From Hypericibacter sp049323455 (GTDB lineage Bacteria; Pseudomonadota; Alphaproteobacteria; Dongiales; Dongiaceae): DNA of 64,000 bases. Below are positions 25,157 through 34,292 of this stretch, one piece after another. The position numbers and the translations under genes were made by a program. The DNA is taken from positions 1 to 64,000 of the forward strand of contig JBMONF010000028.1 of the NCBI GenBank assembly GCA_049323455.1, written 5' to 3'. How positions within the stretch are numbered: the first letter of the stretch is position 1; every line of letters starts with the position of its first letter. Under the pieces are notes generated by a model. It was not told the origin of the DNA, ran no database searches, and saw nothing but the letters and a program-made list of their open reading frames with translations.

Positions 25157-26146
25157 GTGAGCGCCGCACCCCCGGCGGCCACGGTGCAGCATATGTCCGC
25201 CGTGGAATGGGTCCTGCTCGGCAGCCTGTCGCTGCTCTGGGGCGGCTCCTTCTTCTTCAACCGCGTCCTGGTCGTGGAGCTGCAGCCCTTCACCGTCGTG
25301 TGGGGCCGCGTGGCGCTGGCGGCGCTCGCCCTCCTCACCGTGGTGCGCTTCAGCGGCTACCGGATGCCGCGCTCGTGGCAGGCCTGGGGCGCTTTCTTCG
25401 CCATGGGCCTGCTCAACAACCTGATCCCCTTCAGCCTCATCACCTGGGGTCAGACCGAGATCGCCAGCAGCCTCGCCGCGATCCTCAACGCGACCACGCC
25501 GCTCTTCACCGCCGTGCTCGCCCATGCGTTGACGCGCGACGAACGCGAGCGGCTGACGGCGCGCCGCATGGCCGGTGTACTGATGGGGCTCATCGGCGTG
25601 GTGCTGATCGTGGGCCCTGCCGCGCTCGGCGGCCTCGGGCTCAACCTGCTGGCCCAGCTCGCCATCCTCGGCGCGGCCCTCTCTTACGGCTTCGCCAACA
25701 TCCACGGCCGGCGTTTCCGCGCCATGGGCATCCCGCCGCTGGTGGCCGCCACCGGGCAGGTCTGCGCCACCGCCGTCATGGCGCTCCCGCTCGTGCTCTT
25801 CATCGACCGGCCTTGGGCGCTGCCAGCGGTGCCGGCGCTTCAGACCTGGGCGGCGCTCGCGGGCCTTGCCTTCCTCAGCACGGCGCTCGCCTACCTGATC
25901 TTCTTTCGCATCCTCGCCGGCGCCGGCGCGGTCAACGTGGCGCTGGTGACGCTGCTGGTCCCAGCGAGCGCGCTGCTGCTGGGCGCGGCCGTTTTCGGCG
26001 AGCGGCTCGACGCCCGCCAGATCGCGGGCATGGCGACGATCCTTGCCGGTCTCGTCGTCATCGACGGAAGGTTGCCAGCCGCCGCGGCCGCGCGGCTTCG
26101 GGGAGGCAGGAACCGCAGCGCCTCGGCTCAACGCTGCCCGGACTAA
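25157..26146 (+). CDS. EamA/DMT-family transporter
   Basis: A 329-residue drug/metabolite transporter with about ten transmembrane helices and two EamA repeats (LSLLWGGSFFFNRVLV; FAMGLLNNLIPFSLI; NATTPLFTAVLAHAL; TALAYLIFFRILAGAGAVNV). Start is uncertain: GTG at 25157 (GAGGAC upstream) or ATG at 25193. It is probably an exporter of a metabolite or amino acid. It is followed by the convergent GMC oxidoreductase gene. Confidence 0.82.
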   Translation: MSAAPPAATVQHMSAVEWVLLGSLSLLWGGSFFFNRVLVVELQPFTVVWGRVALAALALLTVVRFSGYRMPRSWQAWGAFFAMGLLNNLIPFSLITWGQTEIASSLAAILNATTPLFTAVLAHALTRDERERLTARRMAGVLMGLIGVVLIVGPAALGGLGLNLLAQLAILGAALSYGFANIHGRRFRAMGIPPLVAATGQVCATAVMALPLVLFIDRPWALPAVPALQTWAALAGLAFLSTALAYLIFFRILAGAGAVNVALVTLLVPASALLLGAAVFGERLDARQIAGMATILAGLVVIDGRLPAAAAARLRGGRNRSASAQRCPD

Positions 26147-26166
26147 CGACGCACCGGCTTCGAGCT

Positions 26167-27792
26167 TCAATCTTTGTCGCGGCTGTCCTCGAGGACGAGG
26201 TCCGCCGCTCTGGCACCGACCATCAGGGCCGCGGCATTGGTGTTGCCCGAAACGAGGGTCGGGAAGATCGAGGCGTCGACGACCCGCAGGCCGGAGAGCC
26301 TGTGAACGCGCAGGCGGGAATCGACCACCGAGCCGTTCGGATCGGGTCCCATCCGGCAGGTGCCGACGGGATGATAGACGGTCCCGCTTCGAGCCCGAAT
26401 GTCGGCAATCAGCTCCTCGTCGCTGCGGCAGGCCGGCCCTGGCAGCAATTCCGCCCCGATGAGCGACGCCAGGGACGGCATCGAGGCGAGTTTGCGCAGA
26501 AACTTCACGCCATCGAGCATCTCCTCGACATCGTTCGCGGTGCCGTACGCATTGGCGTGGATTCGCGGCGGCGCGAAGGGATCGGCAGTGCGAATTTCGA
26601 TACGGCCGCGGCTGGTCGGCCGGCAGGAAGAGAGCCCGAGGGAGAAGCCCGGAAAGGGATCGGGCGTCAGGAGCGGCCTTGTGCCGCTGCGTGCGGTGAT
26701 CGTGGTCAAGGCCTGGAAATAGAGCTGCAGATTGGGCCGGGGCTTGTCAGGCCGGGTGCGAAAGAAGCCGCCGCCCTGATTGAGGCTGAGCGCAAGCGGC
26801 CCCCGGCCCAAAAGCAGATAGGCCGCACCGGCGCAGAGCTTGCCCCACCACGGCCGCAGCAGCGTGTTCAAGGTCGCCCGGCGCGCCCGATAGCTGTAGT
26901 TGAGGCCGAGATGATCCTGCATGTGGGCGCCGACCGCGTCGTTGTCGAGCACGACCTCGATGCCGTGGGCGCGCAGAAGCGTGGCCGGACCGATGCCCGA
27001 AAGCTGGAGCAGCTGCGGCGAGTTGACGGCGCCGGCCGCAAGTACGACCTCGCGCCCTGCCCGGGCGATCTCGCGCCGGCCCTTGTAGACATATTCGACA
27101 CCGACCGCACGGCGGCCCTCGAGCAGGACCCGAGTCACCTGGGCGCCGGTGATGACATGCAAGTTGCGGCGCTGCATCGCAGGCTCGAGAAAAGCTGTTG
27201 CAGCGGACACGCGCCGGCCGCGGCGGGTCGTGGTCTGATAAATCCCCACCCCCTCCTGCGAGGCACCGTTAAAGTCCGGGTTGAACGGCAGACCGGCTTC
27301 GCGCGCGGCAGCGATGAAAGCGCGGCAGAGCGGATGGATCCGGTCGGAAACGTCGGAGACGGTCAAGGGCCCGTCCGCGCCGCGATAGTCATCGGCCCCC
27401 CGCTCGTTGGCCTCGATCGCCTTGAAATAGGGCAGCACGTCCCGCCAGCCCCAGCCGGGATTGCCGAGCGCCGCCCAATCCTCGTAATCGGCGGCCTGGC
27501 CGCGGATATGGACCATGGCGTTGATCGAGCTCGACCCGCCCAGCACCTTTCCGCGCGGCCAGAAGTCGATGCGTCCGGCAAGCCCGGGATCGGGCTCGGC
27601 CTGGTACATCCAGTTCACCTTCGGATCGTAGAAGGTCTTGCCGTAACCCAGGGGCACGCGAATCCAGAAGCGGTCGTCCGACGGGCCCGCTTCGAGCAGC
27701 AGGACCCGATGGCGCCCGCTGCGCGTCAGCCGCTCCGCCACCACGCAACCGGCGGAGCCGGCGCCCACGAGCACGAAATCGTGTTCGTTCAT
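26167..27792 (-). CDS. GMC-family FAD oxidoreductase (choline dehydrogenase-like)
   Basis: A 541-residue flavoprotein. N-terminal FAD-binding VGAGSAGCVVAERLTRSG, LLEAGPSDD, GGSSSINAMVHIRGQAADYE, and the C-terminal substrate/FAD region with HPVGTCRMG. It oxidises an alcohol using bound FAD, passing electrons to a quinone or O2. The start overlaps the stop of the LysR gene upstream (ATGA), so both are transcribed together. With the divergent binding protein and dehydratase-like enzyme it probably forms a catabolic unit; the substrate is unknown. Confidence 0.9.
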   Translation of the reverse strand: MNEHDFVLVGAGSAGCVVAERLTRSGRHRVLLLEAGPSDDRFWIRVPLGYGKTFYDPKVNWMYQAEPDPGLAGRIDFWPRGKVLGGSSSINAMVHIRGQAADYEDWAALGNPGWGWRDVLPYFKAIEANERGADDYRGADGPLTVSDVSDRIHPLCRAFIAAAREAGLPFNPDFNGASQEGVGIYQTTTRRGRRVSAATAFLEPAMQRRNLHVITGAQVTRVLLEGRRAVGVEYVYKGRREIARAGREVVLAAGAVNSPQLLQLSGIGPATLLRAHGIEVVLDNDAVGAHMQDHLGLNYSYRARRATLNTLLRPWWGKLCAGAAYLLLGRGPLALSLNQGGGFFRTRPDKPRPNLQLYFQALTTITARSGTRPLLTPDPFPGFSLGLSSCRPTSRGRIEIRTADPFAPPRIHANAYGTANDVEEMLDGVKFLRKLASMPSLASLIGAELLPGPACRSDEELIADIRARSGTVYHPVGTCRMGPDPNGSVVDSRLRVHRLSGLRVVDASIFPTLVSGNTNAAALMVGARAADLVLEDSRDKD

Positions 27793-28697
27793 CGGATCGC
27801 TTTCTTGCGGTCGGGAACCCGCGCTGCGCGGGCCTGGTCCATGATCCAGTCGCGGAACAGGCGGACCTCGGGCTTGAGTGCCTGGGTGTCCTCGCGGAAC
27901 AGAAAGTAGTGGGCGTGCTCCTGGGACAGCTCGATGTCGAAGGACCGGCGCACGCGGCCCGCTTCGATATAGCGCTCGGCAAAACAGCGCAGCACGATCG
28001 TGTGGCCGAACCCGGCCGCGACCAACTCGAGGGCCGCCAGCGACGTATCGACCGTGACCGCATGGCGGTGCGCCGGGACCTCCAGCCCGGTGCGGCGATA
28101 GAGCTCCGACCAGGCCTCCTCAAGCCCCATGATGTGGATGAGGTTCTCGTCCTTGATCTGCGCCGGCGCGCGGACCGGTGAGGCAATCGGGCTGACCGGC
28201 ACGGACGGGTCGCTGAAGATGAGCTCCGAGCGGAAGCCCGACCAGTTTCCGTGGCCGAAACGGATGTCGACATCGACCTTGTCCGCAGGGAGCGCGTCGG
28301 CCCAGATCGCCGAATAGAGGCGCACCCGGATGCTCGGGAAGGCCTCGCAGAACTCGGGCAGGCGCGGCGAAAGCCAGAGGACCGCGAAAGACACCGGCAC
28401 GCGCAGATTGAGCGAGGCCTCGCCCACCGGCCCGAACAGCCCGGCCGTGGCGGCGGAAAGCTCGTCGAAGGCCTTCCGCACCGGCGCCAGATAGGCCCGG
28501 CCCATTTCCGTGAGCCGCAGCTGACGCGGCAGCCGCTCGAACAGCGGATAGCCCAGATGCTGCTCGAGCGAGCGGATCTGATGGCTGACGGCCGCCTGGG
28601 TCAGGCCCAGCTCCTGGGCCGCAGCCGTGAAGCTCGCATGCCGGGCCGCCGCCTCGAAAGCGCGCAGCCAGACCAGCGGCGGAAGTCGGTAGCTCAT
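27789..28697 (-). CDS. LysR-family regulator (GcvA-like)
   Basis: A 302-residue LysR-type transcription factor. N-terminal HTH: PPLVWLRAFEAAARHASFTA, QELGLTQAAVSHQIRSLEQH, LGYPLFERLPRQLRLTEMG. C-terminal periplasmic-binding-protein-like effector domain. Started at the Met before SYRLPPLVWL as in GcvA/AmpR relatives. It is divergent from the binding protein gene (171-bp gap containing ACCAT-A-ATGGT at 28744-28754) and overlaps the GMC gene, so it most likely controls both. Confidence 0.9.
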   Translation of the reverse strand: MSYRLPPLVWLRAFEAAARHASFTAAAQELGLTQAAVSHQIRSLEQHLGYPLFERLPRQLRLTEMGRAYLAPVRKAFDELSAATAGLFGPVGEASLNLRVPVSFAVLWLSPRLPEFCEAFPSIRVRLYSAIWADALPADKVDVDIRFGHGNWSGFRSELIFSDPSVPVSPIASPVRAPAQIKDENLIHIMGLEEAWSELYRRTGLEVPAHRHAVTVDTSLAALELVAAGFGHTIVLRCFAERYIEAGRVRRSFDIELSQEHAHYFLFREDTQALKPEVRLFRDWIMDQARAARVPDRKKAIR

Positions 28698-28868
28698 CGC
28701 GATGCCCCAGTCCTCGGCACCATAAATGAAATGGGGTCTAAGGACCATAATGGTTCGTTTGATTTGTGCAATCTGGCGGGTTTAGGGTTTCGGCCCGATA
28801 GTGGCGAACCTTGGCCCGAGGCCGGGGTCGAGCGTGTTTGGCGCCTAATCGAGAGACAGGGGGAAAGC

Positions 28869-30452
28869 ATGGACTTGGATCAGATGAAGAGGCTGGCCAC
28901 GCAGGGCCGGATGACGCGTCGCGACTTCATCCAGTTGGCTGTCGCGACCGGCATGACCGTCGCGGCCGCCAACACCGCGTTCATTTCCGCCGCACAGGCC
29001 GCACCCAAGACGGGCGGCAAGTTCCGTATCGCGCTGGGCAGCGGTGCCACCACCGACACGCTCGATCCGGCGACCTATCCCGATACCTTCAACGGCGTCT
29101 GGGGCTGGGCCTCTATCCGCTCGAGCCTGACGGAAGTGGCGGCCGACGGCTCGATCGTGGGCGATCTGGCCGAGCATTTCGAGCCTTCGAACGGCGCCAA
29201 GACCTGGATGTTCAAGCTGCGCAAGGGTGTGGAATTCCACAACGGCAAGTCGCTCACCGCCGACGACGCGGTGGCCTCGATTAATCACCATCGCGGCGAG
29301 GCCTCGAAGTCGGCGGCGAAGTCGCTGCTGAAGTCGGTCGTGGACGTCAAGGCGGACGGCGCGGATACCGTCGTGGTGACGCTCTCGGACGGCAATGCCG
29401 ACTTTCCCTATGTCGCGTCGGACTACCACATCCCGATCATGCCCGCGAAGGACAACGACGTGGACTGGCAGTCGGGCGTGGGCACCGGGCCCTATGTCAT
29501 GAAGTCCTTCGAGCCCGGCGTGAAGGCCACGGGCACGAGATATGCCAATTATCACCGCGACACCTGGTTCGACGAGATCGAGATCCTGTCGGTGATCGAC
29601 GTCAATGCGCGCACCAACGCGCTCATTACCGGCGACGTAGACTATATCGACCGCGCCGATCTGAAGACGCTGGCGCTGCTGGAGAAGAATCCCAAGCTGG
29701 CGATCGCCGAGGTCAGCGGGTTCGCACACTACATCGCGCCGATGATCACGACGGCGCCGCCGTTCAACGACAACAATGTGCGCCTTGCGCTCAAATACGC
29801 CGTCGATCGCGAGCAGATCGTCAAGAAGGTCCTGCTCGGCCACGGATCGGTCGGCAACGACAACCCGATCGCGCCGGGCGTACCGTTCTATGCCGACCCG
29901 ACACCCAAGCACAGCTACGACCCGGACAAGGCCAAGTCTTACCTGAAGAAGGCGGGGCTGAGCTCGCTCAAGGTCGACCTGTCGGCGGCCGACGCGGCCT
30001 TTGCGGGCGCGGTCGACGCCGCGCAGATCATGAAGGAATCCGCGGCCAAGGCCGGAATCGACATCAACGTGATCCGCGAGCCCAACGACGGCTATTGGGA
30101 CGCAGTGTGGATGAAGAAGCCCTGGGTCATGGGCTACTGGAGCGGCCGGCCCACGGCGGATCTCATGTTCACCACGGCCTATGCCGAAGGTGCCGCCTGG
30201 AACGAGACTTTCTGGAAGAACGCCCGCTTCAACGAGCTGCTGGCGGCAGCGCGCTCGGAGGTCGACCAGAAGAAGCGCGCCGACATGTATCGCGAGATGC
30301 AGCAGATCGTGCATGACGACGGCGGCGCGATGGTGCTGATGTTCTACAACTATGTCGGCGCCTACTCGAAGGCGGTTGTCCACCCGGACAAGCTGGCCCG
30401 GAACTGGGACGTGGACGGCATGAAGATCACGCAGCGCTGGTGGTTCGCCTGA
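28869..30452 (+). CDS. ABC transporter substrate-binding protein, family 5 (second paralogue)
   Basis: A 527-residue binding protein with a twin-arginine-like signal (MTRRDFIQLAVATGMTVAAA). SBP_bac_5 features: RIALGSGATTDTLDPATY, LAEHFEPSNGAKTWMFKL, VEFHNGKSLTADDAVAS, VRLALKYAVDREQIV. It is closely related throughout to the protein at 14346-15926. The start has AGGGGGAAAGC upstream. No transporter membrane or ATPase genes flank it. It is divergent from LysR and followed by an enolase-superfamily gene, pointing to import of the substrate for that enzyme or the GMC oxidoreductase. Confidence 0.9.
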   Translation: MDLDQMKRLATQGRMTRRDFIQLAVATGMTVAAANTAFISAAQAAPKTGGKFRIALGSGATTDTLDPATYPDTFNGVWGWASIRSSLTEVAADGSIVGDLAEHFEPSNGAKTWMFKLRKGVEFHNGKSLTADDAVASINHHRGEASKSAAKSLLKSVVDVKADGADTVVVTLSDGNADFPYVASDYHIPIMPAKDNDVDWQSGVGTGPYVMKSFEPGVKATGTRYANYHRDTWFDEIEILSVIDVNARTNALITGDVDYIDRADLKTLALLEKNPKLAIAEVSGFAHYIAPMITTAPPFNDNNVRLALKYAVDREQIVKKVLLGHGSVGNDNPIAPGVPFYADPTPKHSYDPDKAKSYLKKAGLSSLKVDLSAADAAFAGAVDAAQIMKESAAKAGIDINVIREPNDGYWDAVWMKKPWVMGYWSGRPTADLMFTTAYAEGAAWNETFWKNARFNELLAAARSEVDQKKRADMYREMQQIVHDDGGAMVLMFYNYVGAYSKAVVHPDKLARNWDVDGMKITQRWWFA

Positions 30453-30472
30453 GCCGACGCCGAGAGAATCCG

Positions 30473-30505
30473 GCCCGGGCGCGGCGGCCGATGCCGCACC
30501 CGGGC
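30473..30505 (+). terminator. Hairpin downstream of the binding protein gene
   Basis: A 13-bp stem with one mismatch (GCCCGGGCGCGGC against GCCGCACCCGGGC) and a 7-nt loop, 20 bp after the stop codon. No T-run. It may end or stabilise the binding protein mRNA, giving it higher expression than the following enzyme gene. Confidence 0.5.
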
Positions 30506-30571
30506 TCGACCTGAAATGACGTTCCGTTCCTTGGAAAAGCGCGGCCCGACCGCGCCACAGCAAGGCGTCGC

Positions 30572-31777
30572 ATGAAGATCGCCGATCTCAAGACCTTCCT
30601 GGTCGGCAATCCACCGCCCATGGCCGGCGGGCGCTACTTCATTTTCGTCAAGCTCGTCACCGACGACGGCATCGAGGGCATCGGCGAGATCTATAACGCG
30701 ACCTTCCGGCCGCAGGTCGTGGTCGAGATGGTCAAGGACCTGTTCGAGCGACATCTGCTGGGCATGGATCCCTTCCGCATCGAGACGCTGTGGCGCAACG
30801 TCTATGGCCGCGGCTATTCCATGCGCCCCGATATCTCGCTCATGGGCGTGCTGTCGGGCCTCGAGACGGCGCTGTGGGACATCAACGGCAAGGCGCTGGG
30901 CAAGCCGGTCTGCGAGCTGCTCGGCGGCAAGGTGCGCGAGCGGCTGCGGACCTACACCTATATCTACCCGCGCCCCGAGGAGGGCGGCGCCTATTCGAAC
31001 TCGCCCGTCTATACCGACCCGGACGCGGCGGCGGCGCGCGCGCTCGACTATCTCGCCATGGGCTTCACCGCGCTCAAGTTCGATCCGGCCGGCCCCTACT
31101 CGACCTTCGACCCGCGCCAGCCCGGCCTCGAGGCGATCGAGCGCTCGGCCCTCTTCTGCCAGCGGCTGCGCGAGGCGGTCGGCACTCGCGCCGATCTCCT
31201 GTTCGGCACGCATGGACAGTTCACGGCCTCGGGCGCGATCCGGCTGGCGCGTCGGCTCGAGCCTTACGATCCGCTCTGGTTCGAGGAGCCGACGCCGCCG
31301 GAGATGCCCGAGGAGATGGCCAAGGTCGCGCGCCAGACCACGATCCCGATCGCGACCGGCGAGCGGCTCACGACCAAGTACGAGTTCAAGCGCGTGCTGG
31401 AGCTGGGCGCGGCCTCGATCCTGCAGATGGCGCTGGGGCGGGTCGGCGGCCTGCTCGAAGCCAAGAAGATCGCCGGCATGGCCGAGGCCTATTACGCGCA
31501 GGTGGCGCCGCATCTCTACTGCGGGCCGGTCGAGGGTGCCGCCAACATCCATCTCGCCGCCGCCATCCCGAATTTCCTGATCCTCGAGAGCATCGAACGC
31601 TGGGACGGCTTTCACGCCAGGATCCTGAAGAAGCCGATCCGATGGGAAGGGGGCTATGTGATCCCGCCTTCCGAGCCCGGCCTCGGCATCGAGCTCGATG
31701 AAGACGTGGCGCGGGCACATCCGTGGGCAGGCAAGGAGCTGCATCTGGTGCCGACCTACGGGCCGCTCGATGGCTAG
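30572..31777 (+). CDS. Mandelate racemase/muconate lactonizing family, sugar-acid dehydratase-like
   Basis: A 401-residue enolase-superfamily protein. Features: VKLVTDDGIEGIGEIYNATF, DISLMGVLSGLETALWDING, FTALKFDPAGPYSTFDPRQP, LLFGTHGQFTASGAI (His in place of the second Asp/Lys side), WFEEPTPPEM, IPIATGERLTTKYEF and QVAPHLYCGPVEGAANIHLA. The pattern resembles galactonate/gluconate-type dehydratases, which remove water from an aldonic acid. It follows the binding protein and precedes a 3-hydroxyisobutyrate dehydrogenase-like gene, together suggesting sugar-acid catabolism. The exact substrate is unresolved. Confidence 0.85.
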   Translation: MKIADLKTFLVGNPPPMAGGRYFIFVKLVTDDGIEGIGEIYNATFRPQVVVEMVKDLFERHLLGMDPFRIETLWRNVYGRGYSMRPDISLMGVLSGLETALWDINGKALGKPVCELLGGKVRERLRTYTYIYPRPEEGGAYSNSPVYTDPDAAAARALDYLAMGFTALKFDPAGPYSTFDPRQPGLEAIERSALFCQRLREAVGTRADLLFGTHGQFTASGAIRLARRLEPYDPLWFEEPTPPEMPEEMAKVARQTTIPIATGERLTTKYEFKRVLELGAASILQMALGRVGGLLEAKKIAGMAEAYYAQVAPHLYCGPVEGAANIHLAAAIPNFLILESIERWDGFHARILKKPIRWEGGYVIPPSEPGLGIELDEDVARAHPWAGKELHLVPTYGPLDG

Positions 31778-31805
31778 AGCAGATTCCGTTCAGGCTGAAC
31801 CCCTT

Positions 31806-31927
31806 TCGTCGCCCCGGCGAAAGCCGGGGCCCAGGGACCGCCGCGCGTCGTTTGCCCCTGGGTTCCCCGGCCGGCTTCGCCGGCAAATCAACGGTAGCGG
31901 GCAAAGCCCGCGGGCGCGGGAACGACG
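31806..31927. repeat. Composite intergenic palindromic repeat, copy B
   Basis: Contains CCCCGGCGAAAGCCGGGG, a CCCAGGG/CCCTGGG pair, GCCGGCTTCGCCGGC (31870-31884) and GCGGGCAAAGCCCGC (31897-31911), ending GCGGGAACGACG. The last two hairpins form a module repeated in copies D and E and inverted in copy F. Confidence 0.8.
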
Positions 31928-31999
31928 ATGATTTTGACTCCGTTCGAACGAAACACGCACCGAGATCGGCGACGGCGCCATTAGGAAAGACTCCATCCC

Positions 32000-32920
32000 A
32001 TGCGCTACGGCTATATCGGCCTCGGTCACCTGGGCGGCCACCTGGCAGCAAGCCTGATCAAGGCGGGCTTCGCGGTCACGGTCCACGATCTCGACCGGTC
32101 GCTGGCCCGGCGCCATCTGGCGCTGGGTGCGCGCTGGGCCGACAGCCCGGCGGCGGTGGCCGCGGTCTCGGACGCGGTCATCACCTGCCTGCCCTCGCCC
32201 GCCATATCGAGGCGCGTGCTGACCGGTCCGGGCGGCATCCTCGAAGGGCTGGCGCGCGGCGGGTGTTGGATCGAGATGAGCACGGTGGGCCGGGACCAAA
32301 TTCGCGCCCTGGCCGCCGAGGCGGCCGCGCGAGGCGTGGTCGTGCTGGAGGCGCCGGTGACCGGCGGCGTCCATCGCGCAGCGACGGGCGAGATCACCGT
32401 GCTGGCCGGCGGCGACAAGGCCCTCTTCGAGACGCATCGCCCGGCGCTGGAGGCGATGGGCGGCGAGATCTTCTACATGGGCCCGCTGGGCTCGGCCGCG
32501 ATCATGAAGGTCATCACCAACATGCTGGCCTTCATCCATCTGGTAGCGGCCGGCGAGGCGCTCATGCTGGCCAAGCGCGGCGGGCTCAATCTGGCGCTCG
32601 CCTTCCATGCCATCAAGGCCAGCTCCGGCAACAGCTTCGTGCACGAGACGGAGAGCCAGCTCATTCTCAACGGCAGCTACGATATCGGCTTCACCATGGA
32701 TCTGGCCTTGAAGGATCTGGGCTTCGCCATGGCGTTCGGCCGCGAGTTCGGCGTGCCCCTCGACCTCGCCGCCCTCACGACGCAGACCTTCGTGCGCGCC
32801 CGCGAAGCCTATGGCGGCGACGCCTGGTCGACCCAGGTGGTGAAGCTGCTGGAGGATGCGCTCAAGACCGACCTCAGGGCCCCGGGATTCCCGGCGCGGC
32901 TCGGCGAGGAGCAGGTCTGA
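32000..32920 (+). CDS. NAD(P)-dependent beta-hydroxyacid dehydrogenase (3-hydroxyisobutyrate dehydrogenase family)
   Basis: A 306-residue enzyme. Rossmann start MRYGYIGLGHLGGHLAASLI; LEAPVTGGVHRAATGEITVL (substrate motif); catalytic Lys in IMKVITNMLAFIHLVAAGEA; and a C-terminal KDLGFAMAFGREFGVPLDLA helix region. It oxidises 3-hydroxy acids such as 3-hydroxyisobutyrate, tartronate or glucarate-derived semialdehydes. It follows the dehydratase-like gene in the same direction after repeat copy B, so it may complete a sugar-acid pathway. Confidence 0.88.
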   Translation: MRYGYIGLGHLGGHLAASLIKAGFAVTVHDLDRSLARRHLALGARWADSPAAVAAVSDAVITCLPSPAISRRVLTGPGGILEGLARGGCWIEMSTVGRDQIRALAAEAAARGVVVLEAPVTGGVHRAATGEITVLAGGDKALFETHRPALEAMGGEIFYMGPLGSAAIMKVITNMLAFIHLVAAGEALMLAKRGGLNLALAFHAIKASSGNSFVHETESQLILNGSYDIGFTMDLALKDLGFAMAFGREFGVPLDLAALTTQTFVRAREAYGGDAWSTQVVKLLEDALKTDLRAPGFPARLGEEQV

Positions 32921-33046
32921 GCCCGCGGCCAGCCGACGGCCGGGCGAGACACTTCCCCCGCAGCCCTCGCCCTGGACCCTCGCCGGCCGGTGGCCTAGAC
33001 TTCGGGCCGAGAAGGTTCCGCTCGGCTGGAATCGTAACTCATCGTC

Positions 33047-33118
33047 CTTCCCGCGAAGGCGGGGACCCAGGGGCAAGCGACGTGCAGTGGCCCTGGGCTC
33101 CCGCCTTCGCAGCGGCGA
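33047..33118. repeat. Intergenic palindromic repeat, copy C (short form)
   Basis: CCCGCGAAGGCGGGGACCCA followed by a complementary CCCTGGGCTCCCGCCTTCGC about 40 bp on. This is the outer inverted repeat of the family without the inner double-hairpin module. It lies just before hemB. Confidence 0.75.
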
Positions 33119-33176
33119 CGCAAAGATTCACCACCTGATCGGAATCGACTCCAACCATCCAACAACGTTGGCCGCC

Positions 33177-34268
33177 ATGACCGATCGCGCTTCACCGCGC
33201 AAGCCCGCCTTGCGCCCCCTCTCTCCCGCAGAGAAACCCGCAAGCCCGCCGCTGCCCGAGGCGAGCGGCTTCCAGCCGGGCCAATACCCGCAAGTCCGAC
33301 TGCGCCGCAACCGGCGCACCGATTGGCTGCGTGCCCTGGTGGCGGAGAACCGGCTGGCAGCGACCGATCTGATCTGGCCCGTCTTCGTGCTGGAAGGTCC
33401 CAAGGCGCGCGAGCCGGTGCCGTCCATGCCGGGGGTGGAGCGTCTCTCGATCCCGGCCCTGGTCGAGGCGGTGGGCCATGCGGGCGAGCTCGGCATTCCG
33501 GCGGTGGCGCTCTTTCCGGCCGTGGCGCCCGAGAAGAAATCGCCCGGCGCGGAGGAGGCCTTCAATCCCGACAATCTCGTCAACCGTGCGGTGCGCGAGC
33601 TGAAGCGCCAAGTGCCGAATGTCGGCGTGATCTGCGACGTGGCGCTCGACCCCTACACCAGCCACGGCCATGACGGCCTGCTCGAGGGCGACCGCATCCT
33701 CAACGACGAGAGCGTCGAGGTGCTGATCCGCCAAGCCCTCGCTCAGGCCGAGTCCGGCGTCGATATCGTGGCCCCCTCGGACATGATGGACGGGCGGGTG
33801 GGCCGCATCCGCCAGGCGCTCGACGCGCAGGGCCACCAGGACGTGGCCATCCTCGCCTATGCCGCCAAATACGCCTCGGGCTTCTATGGGCCCTTCCGCG
33901 ACGCGGTCGGCTCCAAAGGCGCGCTGGGGAGCGGCGACAAGCGCACCTATCAGATGGATGCGGCCAACGGCGACGAGGCCTTGCGCGAATGCGCGCTCGA
34001 CGTGGCCGAGGGTGCCGACATGCTGATGGTGAAGCCCGGGATGCCCTATCTCGACATCCTCTGGCGCGTGAAGCAGGCCTTCGCCATGCCGACCTTCGTC
34101 TATCAGGTGAGCGGCGAGTACGCGATGCTGGCGGCCGCAGCCGAGCGCGGCTGGCTCGACCGCGAGCGGGTCGTGATGGAAAGCCTGCTCGCCTTCAAAC
34201 GCGCCGGCGCCGACGCGATCCTCACCTATTTCGCGGTCGAAGCGGCTCTGCGGCTGAAGCGGAGCTAG
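33177..34268 (+). CDS. hemB: Delta-aminolevulinic acid dehydratase (porphobilinogen synthase)
   Basis: A 363-residue enzyme condensing two 5-aminolevulinates to porphobilinogen in haem synthesis. Core motifs: YPQVRLRRNRRTDWLRALV, AFNPDNLVNRAVRELK, VAPSDMMDGRVGRIRQALD, AYAAKYASGFYGPFRDAVGS and the Schiff-base Lys in LMVKPGMPYLD. The metal site reads DVALDPYTSHGHDG, the aspartate (Mg/K-type) version instead of the Zn-binding cysteine triad. The start at 33177 is inferred from family length; the frame is open upstream through repeat copy C. Confidence 0.95.
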   Translation: MTDRASPRKPALRPLSPAEKPASPPLPEASGFQPGQYPQVRLRRNRRTDWLRALVAENRLAATDLIWPVFVLEGPKAREPVPSMPGVERLSIPALVEAVGHAGELGIPAVALFPAVAPEKKSPGAEEAFNPDNLVNRAVRELKRQVPNVGVICDVALDPYTSHGHDGLLEGDRILNDESVEVLIRQALAQAESGVDIVAPSDMMDGRVGRIRQALDAQGHQDVAILAYAAKYASGFYGPFRDAVGSKGALGSGDKRTYQMDAANGDEALRECALDVAEGADMLMVKPGMPYLDILWRVKQAFAMPTFVYQVSGEYAMLAAAAERGWLDRERVVMESLLAFKRAGADAILTYFAVEAALRLKRS

Positions 34269-34292
34269 AGCTGTTCCCTGCCGGGGCTAGAC

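Noticed and set aside
25150..27909. A 919-codon open frame on the plus strand
   Set aside because: It covers the EamA transporter in a shifted frame and the GMC oxidoreductase in antisense. Its Arg/Ala/Pro-rich composition is typical of an out-of-frame reading.
28744..28754. ACCAT-A-ATGGT as a LysR binding site
   Set aside because: It sits in the right intergenic region but is short, and no clear T-N11-A box could be tied to a promoter.
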